Assembly (NCBI GenBank): GCA_903832055.1
Contig: CAILAC010000010.1
Span: 434,001 to 498,000, forward strand
Length of the DNA: 64,000 nt
Source of the DNA: an uncultured Acidobacteriota bacterium
Lineage (GTDB): Bacteria; Acidobacteriota; Terriglobia; Terriglobales; Acidobacteriaceae
Reading direction: 5' to 3'
Shown here: positions 50,507 through 59,307 of the stretch, piece by piece
Numbering within the stretch: position 1 is the stretch's first letter
Layout: every line of letters begins with the position of its first letter
Position numbers and translations under genes: made by a program
Notes under the pieces: generated by a model
Seen by the model: only the letters and a program-made list of their open reading frames with translations
What the model was told of the DNA's origin: nothing
Database searches by the model: none

Positions 50507-51079
50507 ATGGATAGTTCTGCACTCCAACCGGACCGCGAGGCCCCCGCCCTCCCCCAGCGCCTCGTTCTCACCGGATTCATGGGCTCCGGCAAGAGCACGG
50601 TCGGACGGCTGCTCGCCCGCCAGCTTCGCTGGCGCTTTGCCGACGCCGACGCAGCCATCGAAGCCGCCGCCGGCACATCCATAGCACGCATCTTCGCTGA
50701 ACGGGGTGAGGTCTGGTTTCGCCAGCTTGAGCATGAAACCATCCGCGAACTCGCCGCGCAGGACCGGCTTGTCCTCGCACTCGGCGGTGGCGCTATTGAA
50801 GATGAACGCACCCGATCCCTGCTGCTCAACTCCCCGGGAACCCGGCTCATCCATCTCAGCGTCACGCTTGACACAGTCCTGCTGCGTTGCCGCGGGAGCG
50901 AATCAGTGCGTCCACTCATGCAGGACAAAGAGAACCTCGAAGCACGCTACGTGCGTCGCCTGCCACTGTATTCCCAGGCTCACCTCAACCTCAACGTGGA
51001 CCAGTTGCGCCCCCCGGCCGTTGTCGATGCAGTGCTTGAACACTTCGGTATGCTTTCCTCCTCATCCGGATCCTTTTGA
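50507..51079 (+). CDS. aroK: Shikimate kinase
   Basis: Phosphorylates shikimate in the chorismate pathway. 190 residues. Walker A GFMGSGKST, the shikimate-binding DADAAIE (Asp in DAD), GEVWFRQLE with the substrate arginine, the LALGGGAIED glycine triplet, and the lid-type SESVRPLMQ. An extra 15-residue N-terminal tail precedes RLVLTGFMGSGK. ATG 50507 follows the zinc-finger gene by 34 bases. This strengthens the aromatic amino acid theme with pheA at 34.8 kb, though they are not linked. Confidence 0.93.
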   Translation: MDSSALQPDREAPALPQRLVLTGFMGSGKSTVGRLLARQLRWRFADADAAIEAAAGTSIARIFAERGEVWFRQLEHETIRELAAQDRLVLALGGGAIEDERTRSLLLNSPGTRLIHLSVTLDTVLLRCRGSESVRPLMQDKENLEARYVRRLPLYSQAHLNLNVDQLRPPAVVDAVLEHFGMLSSSSGSF

Positions 51080-51204
51080 CCCTGCAAGAGGAATCTCTAC
51101 CGCAGTGCGGAAATTAAAGAGCGAAGCCTTGGTATCATCAAGCTAGCTCCCCGGTGCAAACCTGCCGGACCGCACCATTCTGCATCGAGGTCTGACTCCT
51201 TTTC

Positions 51205-52221
51205 ATGTCCACCGCCCACCCTGCCACTGCAAAAGACGGTCTTGTGCTTCCCCTGGCTGGGAGTGCGGAAGAATCCATCAGCAGTCACGGCCCCGCTTCG
51301 ACTGAGCTTCATCCCGCTCCCGGCGCTACCGCCACACTCATTGGCGACCTTCGCGAACTCTTCAAGGTAAAAGTCACCACCATGGTGCTGATCACCACCT
51401 GGGCAGGCTTCTACCTCGGCTCGGTCAACTCCGGTATCTCCAGTGTCCAGCGCGGCCTGGTTGAAACCCTCGTCGGCGTGGCCCTTGTCTCTGCAGGAGC
51501 GAGCGCGCTCAACGAAGCCATCGAGCGCAAGACCGACGCCAAGATGATCCGAACGTCCCGGAGGCCGATCGCCTCTGGTCGCATCTCGCTCTTTCAGGGC
51601 CTCGTGCTTGGTCTGGGAGCGGTGGTTCTCGGCGGGTTCTGGTTGCTCTTTACCACCAACCTGCTCACGGTGAGCCTGGCACTTCTCACTGTCTTCACGT
51701 ACGTCGCTATTTACACACCGCTCAAGCGGGTTACGACCCTCGCGACATTTCTCGGAGCATTCCCCGGTGCTGCCGGTCCCATGCTTGGCTGGACAGCCGC
51801 GAGGGGCCAGATCGAGTGGCCCGGCGTTGCCTTGTTCGCCATCCTCTTTGTCTGGCAATTTCCGCACTTCATGGCCATCTCGTGGCTCTATCGTCACGAC
51901 TATGCGCGCGCCGGAATCAAGATGCTCCCCGTCGTTCAGCCGGATGGTCTCTCCACGGTTATCGAGGCGCTCTTCTACGCGGTGGTGATGATACCTGTCA
52001 GCCTGGCGCCCTACTGGCTGGGAATGGCCGGCCTGCCTTATGCCGTTATCGCCACAGTACTTGGCCTCTTTTACCTTGGCTACACCATCCGCTTCAGCCG
52101 GATACTGCATGCGACTGGCGAAACCCAGAGCCGCATGTTTGCCCGCGACCTGCTGAAAGTGAGTGTCATCTACCTGCCGCTGCTGCTCACCGCGCTGATG
52201 CTTGCAGCCTCAGTGAAATAG
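51205..52221 (+). CDS. ctaB: Protoheme IX farnesyltransferase
   Basis: Adds a farnesyl group to heme b to make heme O for cytochrome oxidases. 338 residues, UbiA superfamily, about nine helices. The family motif N-x-x-x-E-x-x-x-D-A-x-M-x-R-T-x-x-R-P is seen as NEAIERKTDAKMIRTSRRP, with a second aspartate block IPFFWQFPHF-like (LFVWQFPHFMAISWLYRHDYARAG). An N-terminal extension of 50 residues precedes the first helix. ATG 51205. The next gene (DUF420) is a common neighbour in cytochrome oxidase assembly operons. Confidence 0.93.
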   Translation: MSTAHPATAKDGLVLPLAGSAEESISSHGPASTELHPAPGATATLIGDLRELFKVKVTTMVLITTWAGFYLGSVNSGISSVQRGLVETLVGVALVSAGASALNEAIERKTDAKMIRTSRRPIASGRISLFQGLVLGLGAVVLGGFWLLFTTNLLTVSLALLTVFTYVAIYTPLKRVTTLATFLGAFPGAAGPMLGWTAARGQIEWPGVALFAILFVWQFPHFMAISWLYRHDYARAGIKMLPVVQPDGLSTVIEALFYAVVMIPVSLAPYWLGMAGLPYAVIATVLGLFYLGYTIRFSRILHATGETQSRMFARDLLKVSVIYLPLLLTALMLAASVK

Positions 52222-52265
52222 GGCGCGCCAATCACCAGAGAATCGTTCACCGGAAAATTGGACTC

Positions 52266-52826
52266 ATGACCACGCAGACCAAAACGCAACCGCCCGCAGC
52301 CGCCAGTCCTGCCCCGTTCATTGCCGCCATCATCGGCATCAGTATCGCGGCCACGCTCTTCCTGCTCTGGCTCATCTACATCCATCCAGCGGCCGACGCG
52401 GCCAGCGTCAAGCTCACTTTCCTTCCTGCTCTCAATGCACTTTTCAACGGACTAAGCGCGAGTGCCCTTCTCATCGGATTCACTTTCATCAGGGCGCGCA
52501 AAATCTCTGCCCACCGTTCATCCATGATCACGGCGTTTGCCTTCTCCTCGCTTTTCCTGGTCAGCTACATCGTCAATCACGCGCTGCATGGCGAGAGCCA
52601 CTACCCCGGCAGCGGCACGATTAAAGTGGTCTATCTGATCATCCTTGCCAGTCACGTCCTGCTCAGTGTTGTTGCACTGCCGCTGGTGCTGACAACTTTC
52701 TTTTTCTCCCTCAGCGGGCGCATTCCAATGCACCGCAAGGTCGCCCGGTGGACATTCCCCATCTGGCTCTATGTCTCCGTTACAGGCGTTGTTGTCTATG
52801 CCATGCTGGCTGCGGCACGCGCTTGA
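52266..52826 (+). CDS. DUF420 membrane protein
   Basis: 186 residues, five transmembrane helices, with LTFLPALNALFNGLSASALLIGFTFIRARKISAHRSSM and LVSYIVNHALHGESHYPGSGTIKVVYLIILASHVLLS, the DUF420 pattern with its conserved histidines. DUF420 genes travel with ctaB/coxABCD, so a role in heme-copper oxidase assembly is inferred. It lies 44 bases after ctaB, and ATG 52266 is the start; upstream readings overlap ctaB. Confidence 0.88.
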   Translation: MTTQTKTQPPAAASPAPFIAAIIGISIAATLFLLWLIYIHPAADAASVKLTFLPALNALFNGLSASALLIGFTFIRARKISAHRSSMITAFAFSSLFLVSYIVNHALHGESHYPGSGTIKVVYLIILASHVLLSVVALPLVLTTFFFSLSGRIPMHRKVARWTFPIWLYVSVTGVVVYAMLAAARA

Positions 52827-52853
52827 AACCAACCCAATCAGATCGGGGCTTGC

Positions 52854-53129
52854 GTGCCTGAAGACACACAATCCGCTCAAAACAAACCGCTTCCTGACGA
52901 CGGCACCACCGGGCTACTGCGTGGCGGCTCGCTCATCATGCTTGTCGGGGCAGTTGCGTTTGGCCTGCTCATGACGGTGCTCGGCGGGGTTGGCGTCGAG
53001 GGCGCGCATAACAACGCGGCATGGCTCGCGCTCATCACTGGAGCCATGTGCCTGCCCTTTGGCCTGCTCCTCACCACTCTCGGCGTGGCCAAGTGGTTTC
53101 GCCGACGCAGCATCTCGCGCCGCCCCTGA
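52854..53129 (+). CDS. Small two-helix membrane protein
   Basis: 91 residues, start GTG 52854. Two hydrophobic helices (SLIMLVGAVAFGLLMTVLGGVGV and AALITGAMCLPFGLLLTTLGVA) and a basic tail (KWFRRRSISRRP). It follows DUF420 by 27 bases and looks like part of the same transcript. I do not recognise a family; small membrane proteins of this kind are common in cytochrome oxidase operons. Confidence 0.6.
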   Translation: MPEDTQSAQNKPLPDDGTTGLLRGGSLIMLVGAVAFGLLMTVLGGVGVEGAHNNAAWLALITGAMCLPFGLLLTTLGVAKWFRRRSISRRP

Positions 53130-53197
53130 CCTGCGGTCCCGCGGCCTCTGCTATTCTTTTTCCTTAACTCGCACAGCTAGAACACGGAGCGGATTCC

Positions 53198-53671
53198 ATG
53201 GCAAAAAGCGTTAACAAAGTTATTCTCCTCGGCAACGTGGGCAAAGAGCCCGAAATCAAAGTCCTCCCCAGCGGCCAGCCCGTCGCCAACTTTTCCATTG
53301 CCACCAGCGACCGCTACAAAGACCAGCAGGGTAATTTCCAGGACCGTACCGAGTGGCACAACATCACCGCCTACGGCAAGCTCGCTGAAATCGTCCGCGA
53401 CTACGTCAAGAAGGGCAACAAGCTCTACGTCGAAGGTCGCCTCACCACCCGCAGCTGGGACGATAAAGACAGCGGCAAGAAAGTCTACCGGACTGAAATC
53501 GTCGTCGCAGACCTCTCACTGCTCTCAGGACGCGGCGAAGAAGGCGGCCAGTCCTCGGGCGGCTATGCTCAGAATCGCACCAGCAATACTGCCAGCTTTG
53601 ACCAGCGGCCTTCTGGCGGCGACGACTACGCCCACTCTACAGAAATCACCGACGACGACATCCCCTTCTAA
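53198..53671 (+). CDS. ssb: Single-stranded DNA-binding protein
   Basis: 157 residues. OB-fold domain about 1-115 (KVILLGNVGKEPEIK, VANFSIATSDRYKD, EWHNITAYGKLAEIVRDYVKKGNKLYVEGRL), a Gly/Ser-rich linker, and the acidic C-terminal tip DDDIPF that recruits partners. It binds ssDNA in replication, recombination and repair. ATG 53198 has GGAG upstream. Confidence 0.95.
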   Translation: MAKSVNKVILLGNVGKEPEIKVLPSGQPVANFSIATSDRYKDQQGNFQDRTEWHNITAYGKLAEIVRDYVKKGNKLYVEGRLTTRSWDDKDSGKKVYRTEIVVADLSLLSGRGEEGGQSSGGYAQNRTSNTASFDQRPSGGDDYAHSTEITDDDIPF

Positions 53672-53737
53672 GCTGCCCCCGAATGCGCGTGGCTCAGATC
53701 TCAGAGTTCAGACCTGGGCCACACATGCCGATTGGAT

Positions 53738-54100
53738 TCATGCGATTTCCGACCTTTCTCTGGCCGCCATCGAACGCACACTGAGCCCACTCAGCAGCAG
53801 CGTGATCACAGAAAAGACGATCACCCGGAAGTCGCTCATATTCCCAATCATGTGCCCAAACTGCAGGCAGGCCACAAACCAGGCCAGGTTGAAAACCACG
53901 GTAATCCACCCCAGCGACCTGTCCCCGGCGCGGCTTGCCCGCAGATAGTTCACCGCCCCCAGCAGAAACACAAAAAGAGACGTGCACAGCGACCAGAGCA
54001 TGAGTTCAGGCTTGTCTTTGTAGCCAACCAACGTGCCTGCGGTGTGTCCAACGCCGCCGAGTATCAATAGGACGCTAAAAACGCGGTCCAGAGTCTTCAT
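53738..54100 (-). CDS. Small four-helix membrane protein
   Basis: 120 residues with four hydrophobic segments (FSVLLILGGVGHTAGTLVGY, LWSLCTSLFVFLLGAVNYL, WITVVFNLAWFVACLQFGHMI, FRVIVFSVITLLLSGLSV). No family is recognised beyond a small inner-membrane protein. ATG 54100. It converges on ssb and stands alone. Confidence 0.65.
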   Translation of the reverse strand: MKTLDRVFSVLLILGGVGHTAGTLVGYKDKPELMLWSLCTSLFVFLLGAVNYLRASRAGDRSLGWITVVFNLAWFVACLQFGHMIGNMSDFRVIVFSVITLLLSGLSVRSMAARERSEIA

Positions 54101-54204
54101 AAGCCGGGGTCCTTTCCATCCATGCAGAAAAACGCGTCAGCCAATCCTAAACCCAACACGCATTTCTTCCCAAAAAGACTCTGCATTGCTCCGCTGCGCT
54201 GACT

Positions 54205-55152
54205 TTACCGGGACACCAGGAGTGCTACCGGCAGTGCGACTGCCGCCGGCTGACGAATCAGTTCAGCCGCCTGCTCAAGGCTTAGCCCGGCCGGTACCGG
54301 CGTAAATCCCCCGCGCGCCTCACTCGTCTCATGGGCAATCGTCTTGAAAAGCATTGCCCGGCCCAGCATGTGGACCTCAAGCCGCTGGGTCTTCCAGTCC
54401 GTCTGCCCGCCACCGTTCGTGGCAGATGTGCGCTCCAGACGGAACCACCCATCCTTGTACAGCCGCCCCAGAATCCCAAATCCGAAATCGACATTCTCTT
54501 GCAGCTTTCCGTCCAGCCTGACCAGATGCTTGCTCTGCACGCTCACCCATAAGTCCCCGGCCATGGCATGAAATATCCGCGACTCAATCGAATGCGTCGG
54601 ATAATCCGGATTCGGATGAAAGCGCAGGTGGTAGCAGGCCCCCTCCGGCATGGTCTGCACCTGCGCCGGCTCATACGAGAATGCATCCGGCAGCAGCGCA
54701 AGAATCCGCCCGATCCGCCTCTCGTCCTCGGCATATTCCCGGCGATGCTGTGCCTGCTCGCCTGGGGAACTCAAAAGATGCTGCAAGCGCCGGTCTTCAT
54801 CCCGGCTCGCTTCCGTCGGCAGCGGATGACCGTCCGTCAGTTCCAGCCGGTTAATCGGGCCTTCCGGAGTCTCAATCTGTTCCTGCACCTGCGTCTGGTT
54901 GCCCGCGTGCCGCGCCACCCAATAGCGCCAATAGCCGTGGGTCGAGTGGTCATGCAGCTCGTTATAAACCACCTCGCGCACCAGTTGCGCTGCATCAGGC
55001 AAAGTCCCCTGCGCCCGCGAGGGCGTCAAGACGGCGGCATTGACGGTGACATTGACGGTGGCACTGCCAGACTCAGCCCCAGCTCCCTGCCCTGCCAAAA
55101 TCAATAAAGCGAAAACAGCCCAACTACTACAGAATCCGATCAGCTTGCGCAT
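54205..55152 (-). CDS. Exported protein of unknown function
   Basis: 315 residues; not recognised. It has a signal peptide (MRKLIGFCSSWAVFALLILAG, cut near GAGAES). The middle has LVREVVYNELHDHSTHGYWRYWVARHAGNQTQVQEQIETPEG and a helical, charged part (DEDRRLQHLLSSPGEQAQHRREYAEDERRIGRIL), then a beta part (YHLRFHPNPDYPTH, GDLWVSVQSKHLVRLDGKLQENVDFGFGILGRLYKDGWFRLERT) recalling outer-membrane lipoprotein carriers (LolA-like sheets). ATG 55152 is taken for the signal peptide; ATG 55212 is upstream. No partners are nearby. Confidence 0.65.
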   Translation of the reverse strand: MRKLIGFCSSWAVFALLILAGQGAGAESGSATVNVTVNAAVLTPSRAQGTLPDAAQLVREVVYNELHDHSTHGYWRYWVARHAGNQTQVQEQIETPEGPINRLELTDGHPLPTEASRDEDRRLQHLLSSPGEQAQHRREYAEDERRIGRILALLPDAFSYEPAQVQTMPEGACYHLRFHPNPDYPTHSIESRIFHAMAGDLWVSVQSKHLVRLDGKLQENVDFGFGILGRLYKDGWFRLERTSATNGGGQTDWKTQRLEVHMLGRAMLFKTIAHETSEARGGFTPVPAGLSLEQAAELIRQPAAVALPVALLVSR

Positions 55153-55375
55153 GGTCACGATTGCCTCCAGTCGAGTGTTGATTGCCCAACCAGAGTGTGC
55201 CCCGCCTTCCATGACGAACAGGCAAGACCCGTGTAAATTGACAGAGAAAACCTACCCAAATTCCCGAAAAAGCCAATAAAAACCGGAATGCGGGAGTTTT
55301 AGCCACACCTGCTCCCCAATTGGTACACTTGCCTCAGGTTTCAACGCTTGCAACAGGGAAATCCGGAGCAAAACC

Positions 55376-55690
55376 ATGATTGACGAAGCAGAGTTTCGCC
55401 GCGAAGCCGATGCGGCCATTGAAGAGCTCACCCAGGAGCTGTACGCCGCCGAAGACGACGGTGGCTTTGAGGTCGAAACCCAGGCCGGCGCCCTTTACGT
55501 GATCTTCGAAAAGCCTGCGGGTAAATTCGTCATCACCCCCAACGCGCCGGTCCAGCAAATCTGGATCTCGGCGCGCAACACCAGCTTCAAACTCGACCTC
55601 ACCACGGACGGATTCGTCCTCGCCAAGACCGGCGAGACGCTCAGCCCGCTGGTCAAGCGCCTCATCGAAGCTCACTTGAGCTACTCCTGA
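55376..55690 (+). CDS. CyaY-like frataxin protein
   Basis: 104 residues, the frataxin alpha-beta sandwich: an acidic first helix (IDEAEFRREADAAIEELTQEL), then GGFEVETQAGALYVIFEKPAGKFVITPNAPVQQIWISARNTSFKLDLT, with the family Gln-x-Trp-Ile motif. It binds iron and regulates Fe-S cluster assembly by IscS/IscU. ATG 55376. It lies 29 bases before the glycosyltransferase and may share its transcript. Confidence 0.85.
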   Translation: MIDEAEFRREADAAIEELTQELYAAEDDGGFEVETQAGALYVIFEKPAGKFVITPNAPVQQIWISARNTSFKLDLTTDGFVLAKTGETLSPLVKRLIEAHLSYS

Positions 55691-55719
55691 CCCGCTCTTC
55701 ATCCTCACACGGCATTCCC

Positions 55720-56481
55720 ATGAAGCTCTCGATCGCCATCCTCGCCTGCAACGAAGCTGCAAACCTTCGCCGCATCCTCCCCAGCGTTGCCTGGGCAGAC
55801 GAGTTAGTGTTGGTTGATTCAGGTTCCACTGACGATACCGTCGCCATCGCGCGGGAATTCGGTGCAACCGTCTTCGTCGAGCCATGGAAGGGCTACGGCC
55901 CGCAGATGAACTCTGCAATCGACAAATGCACCTCTCCCTGGGTCTTCTCGCTCGACGCCGACGAAGAATTCACCCCGGAGTTGCAGGCGGAAATCCAAAC
56001 CCTGCTTCAGGGTGAACCTAGGTTCGATGCCTACTGGGTCCCGCGCCGCAACCAGATCTTCGGCCGCTGGATGCGCTTTGGCGGGCAGTATCCCGACTAC
56101 AAGCTCCGACTCTTCCGCCAGGGCACCGCCCGGCTTCCTGAAGACACCGAGCCCCACGCAACCCCCAAGTGGGCTGGCCCCAAGGGCAAGCTTCGCGGCG
56201 ACCTGCTCCACTACCAGTACCCGACCGTCCAGCTCTACGTCGAGCACATGAATCGCTATAGCTCAGCCAGTGTGCCGCTCGTCCTGCGCAAGGGTCGTGA
56301 CTGCCGCGGCCTGATCGAATTCGTCGCGATGACGGTCATCAATCCCATACTGACCTTCGTTAAAAACTACATCTTCCGCGGGGGATTTCTCGACGGGCGC
56401 GAAGGCCTGCTCTTTCATCTCTACCACTCCTCTTACACCAGCTGGAAGTATGCCAAAGCTTGGGAAACCACCAGGAAGTAA
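55720..56481 (+). CDS. GT2 family glycosyltransferase (WaaE/KdtX-like)
   Basis: 253 residues. GT-A fold: MKLSIAILACNEAANLRRILPSV, VLVDSGSTDDTVAIAREFGA, the D-x-D in FSLDADEEFTPEL, and the QMNSAID block. C-terminal PDYKLRLFRQG and LLHYQYPT as in LPS core glucosyl/heptosyltransferases of the WaaE type. It probably adds a sugar to lipopolysaccharide core or another surface glycan. ATG 55720. Confidence 0.88.
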   Translation: MKLSIAILACNEAANLRRILPSVAWADELVLVDSGSTDDTVAIAREFGATVFVEPWKGYGPQMNSAIDKCTSPWVFSLDADEEFTPELQAEIQTLLQGEPRFDAYWVPRRNQIFGRWMRFGGQYPDYKLRLFRQGTARLPEDTEPHATPKWAGPKGKLRGDLLHYQYPTVQLYVEHMNRYSSASVPLVLRKGRDCRGLIEFVAMTVINPILTFVKNYIFRGGFLDGREGLLFHLYHSSYTSWKYAKAWETTRK

Positions 56482-56507
56482 TTCCCGGCTATCTCTGAAG
56501 AAAATAA

Positions 56508-56519
56508 GAAAACGGTTTC
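56508..56519. promoter_or_regulatory. LacI-type operator candidate
   Basis: GAAAACGGTTTC reads as GAAA-n-CG-n-TTTC, the usual CpG-centred half-site pair of LacI-family repressors, 127 bases upstream of the LacI-family gene. It may serve as its autoregulatory site. Confidence 0.45.
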
Positions 56520-56557
56520 CGCCCGAGTCTTTGATATTTCAATCAATTACGTCACGT

Positions 56558-56571
56558 ATTTGTTTACAAAT
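56558..56571. promoter_or_regulatory. A+T-rich palindrome upstream of the LacI-family gene
   Basis: ATTTGT-TT-ACAAAT: 6-bp arms around a 2-base centre. Another half-site GTTACAAAT occurs at about 56631-56639, close to the ATG. It may be a second operator or promoter element. Confidence 0.35.
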
Positions 56572-56645
56572 ATTGGAGTGAAGGCGGTATTCACCCAGAT
56601 AAAAAGCCTTTTACTCGCAGCCTAAATTCTGTTACAAATCATTGG

Positions 56646-57719
56646 ATGGCCAAGACAAAGTCCGACCCCAAGCCCGGGCATGTCAATCTGAAGATGCTTG
56701 CCGAGCACCTTCAGTTATCCCAGACCACCGTCTCTCTGGTGCTCAACGACTCACCGTCCGCAAAATCCATCCCCCAGGAAACCCGTCAGCGGGTGATGGA
56801 TGCGGCTGAAAAGCTCAATTACCGGCCCAATTACTTCGCCCGCTCCCTGCGCCAGAGCCGCAGCATGAGCGTCGGCGTCCTCGCCCCCGACCTCAGCGAA
56901 GGCTACTTCACCCGCGTCATGAGCGGCGTCGTCGAAGAACTTACCCAGGCGAAATACTTCTACTTCACCGCATGCCACGACTGGAAGCGCGAGTTGATGC
57001 AGGAGTATCCCCGCATGCTGGTCGAGCGCGCCGTCGACGGCTTTTTGCTGCTCAATACTCCAGCTGAGATCGAGGTGCCTGTCCCCGTAGTCGCCATTTC
57101 TGCCCACGGCACTGAACCCGGCGTGACGCACATTGTTCTTGATCACGAGAAGGCCGTCACCATGGCCCTCACCCACCTCTATTCGCTCGGCCACCGCCGC
57201 ATCGCGTTCATGCGCGGGCCCAAAGTCATTCCCGATTCCGATTTCCGCTGGGAAGGCATCCAAATCGCCGCAAAGTCGCTCGGACTCAAGCTCGACCCCG
57301 CGCTCATTACCCGCATCGACTCTGGCGCGTGGAGCGAAAAAACCGGGCACCACCCGATGTCGCCCGAAATCGGCTACGAACCCATGCGCGCCCTGCTTGA
57401 GAAGACCCGCGACTTCACTGCCATCTTCTGCTTCAACGACATAGCCGCCATTGGGGCCATCCGCGCCTTGTCCGAGGCAGGCCTCAGCGTGCCCGGCGAC
57501 GTATCTGTCGTAGGATTTGACGACATTCAGTCCGCCGCCTTCTGCACACCGAGCCTCACCACGGTTCGCCAGCCGCTCAACGAAATGGGCAAACTCGGCG
57601 CGCGCATCCTGCTCGCACGCATCGCGCACCCTGAAAACACCGCTCTCACCGCCGAAGTCGTCGTGCAGCCTGAATTAGTCATCAGAGAATCCACCGGCCC
57701 GGTCAAGGCTTCCGCTTAA
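56646..57719 (+). CDS. LacI-family transcriptional regulator
   Basis: 357 residues. N-terminal helix-turn-helix (12-35: [23 protein letters not shown]) and hinge helix (62-70, YFARSLR), then a periplasmic-binding-protein-like sensor ([57 protein letters not shown]-type motif, [11 protein letters not shown]). It binds a sugar or other metabolite and controls target genes; the effector is unknown. The TTV-S-LVLN recognition helix is typical. ATG 56646. Confidence 0.92.
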   Translation: [357 protein letters not shown]

Positions 57720-57736
57720 CCTCTAAAGCAAAGAAA

Positions 57737-57760
57737 AGGCCGGGGAGAATCTCCCGGCCT
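57737..57760 (-). terminator. Intrinsic terminator of hom
   Basis: AGGCCGGG-type arms: AGGCCGGGGA (57737-57746) and CTCCCGGCCT (57751-57760) pair with one bulge; on the minus strand it is followed by TTTTCTTTGC. Confidence 0.75.
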
Positions 57761-57864
57761 GGCATCACTTGCCCGCAAGGATTGATCTGGCAAAGCAAGC
57801 TCTTAGCCAGGTCTGATTACCCAGGACTGATAGCCTGGGACTGATCGCCCGGGTCACGCCCGCC

Positions 57865-59172
57865 CTATTTCTCCAAAATCTGCAAATCCAGGGGCTTCTC
57901 AAGCAATGCAGGCATGCGTCCAATCTCTACCAGCGCCCGCTTCAGCGCAGAAGTACGGCAAGGCTCCACCGTCACCACAAATGGCAGTTCATCCAGCGGA
58001 TACCCCGGCTTCTGCAAAATTGCATTGAGATTAATCTTCTCGTGCGCCAGAGCGCCCGCAATCCCAGCCACGATGCCGGGGCGGTCATTGACCAGGAAGC
58101 GGATATAGTGCGGCACCTCCAGTTCGGTGCCCACCTTGGTCGGCGTTGAAGGAATCGAAATCCGGCACGATCCATGTGCGAGGCCGAGCAGGTCGCTCAC
58201 CACCGCCACCGCTGTCGGATTGCCACCCGCGCCATGTCCTGAGAAAACCACGTCACCGCCATAGTGGCCAGTTGTAATCACCATATTTTCCGTACCGCGC
58301 GACCACGCGAGCGGCGAAGACTGCGGCACCAGCATTGGCCTCACAGTTGCTGCCAAATGGCCGTTCACCCGCTCTGCGCGCGCAATCTGGCGAATCGTAC
58401 AGTTCAGGTCTTTGGCATAGCTGAAGTCAATTGCCGTCACAGTCGTAATCGGCGAGGTCTGAATCTCCTCAGGATTGACCTGAGCCCGCAGCGCCAGCCT
58501 CATCAAAATGGCCAGCTTTGCCCGGGCGTCGTAACCTGCCACGTCCTCGGTCGGATCAGCCTCGGCATAGCCCAGCCCCTGGGCTTCCGCCAAAACCGTT
58601 GCATAGTCTGCGCCCGTCTCCATCTTGCTCAAGATGAAGTTGCAGGTCCCGTTCAAAATGCCCTCGATCCGCTCAACGCGATCCCCGGCAAGCCCATGTT
58701 CGAGGCCCGGAATCACCGGAATTCCCCCGGCAACCGCTGCGCCGTAGAGCAGGTGGCAGTTGTGCTTTGCTGCCAGCGCCTCCAGTTCGAGGCCATCATA
58801 GGCGATCAGTTTCTTGTTTGCCGTCACCACGCTCTTGCCCGCAGACAGCGCCTTGCGGGCCCACGATCCGGCCGGCTCAAGACCCCCAGCCAATTCGACG
58901 ACGACATCGACGGCGTTGGCAGAATCCTTTGCCGCCGACAAAATCATCTCCGGGTCGTCGCTCCAGATCACTGAAGACGGCACCCAATCCACACGCTTCC
59001 GCGCCACGTTGCGATTGAAGATATGCGTCAGTTCAAGGCCTGCCGGCGCAGACTCAATCAGGATGCGAGCAACCGACCTGCCTACTGTTCCAAAACCAAA
59101 CAAGGCGATGCGAAGCGGACGTGAACCAGCATTAATCGGCGAAGATGGCGAAGAGGCAGAGATTGGCGGCAC
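57865..59172 (-). CDS. hom: Homoserine dehydrogenase
   Basis: 435 residues, NAD(P)H-dependent reduction of aspartate semialdehyde to homoserine, on the way to threonine and methionine. NAD motif FGFGTVGRSVARIL near 26; catalytic domain with TANKKLIAYDG, YGAAVAGGIPVI, GILNGTCNFILSKM, PTEDVAGYDARAKLAIL; C-terminal ACT domain (YIRFLVNDRPGIVAGIAGAL) for feedback by threonine. Start GTG 59172 with AAGGA upstream; no ATG is available. Confidence 0.95.
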   Translation of the reverse strand: MPPISASSPSSPINAGSRPLRIALFGFGTVGRSVARILIESAPAGLELTHIFNRNVARKRVDWVPSSVIWSDDPEMILSAAKDSANAVDVVVELAGGLEPAGSWARKALSAGKSVVTANKKLIAYDGLELEALAAKHNCHLLYGAAVAGGIPVIPGLEHGLAGDRVERIEGILNGTCNFILSKMETGADYATVLAEAQGLGYAEADPTEDVAGYDARAKLAILMRLALRAQVNPEEIQTSPITTVTAIDFSYAKDLNCTIRQIARAERVNGHLAATVRPMLVPQSSPLAWSRGTENMVITTGHYGGDVVFSGHGAGGNPTAVAVVSDLLGLAHGSCRISIPSTPTKVGTELEVPHYIRFLVNDRPGIVAGIAGALAHEKINLNAILQKPGYPLDELPFVVTVEPCRTSALKRALVEIGRMPALLEKPLDLQILEK

Positions 59173-59307
59173 GAAGGATTCCTTTTTCAGTTGATTCGAA
59201 TGTCACAGCCAGACCGATTTGGAATTGCGCTTTTTTCGAAACTACCTCTGGATGATACCTGACGCAGACAACCTTTCTCGACGGCCGGTGGTGTAGCATC
59301 AAGCTCA

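Noticed and set aside
56751-57629. Antisense frame opposite the LacI-family gene
   Set aside because: The plus-strand gene is fully conserved in its domains.
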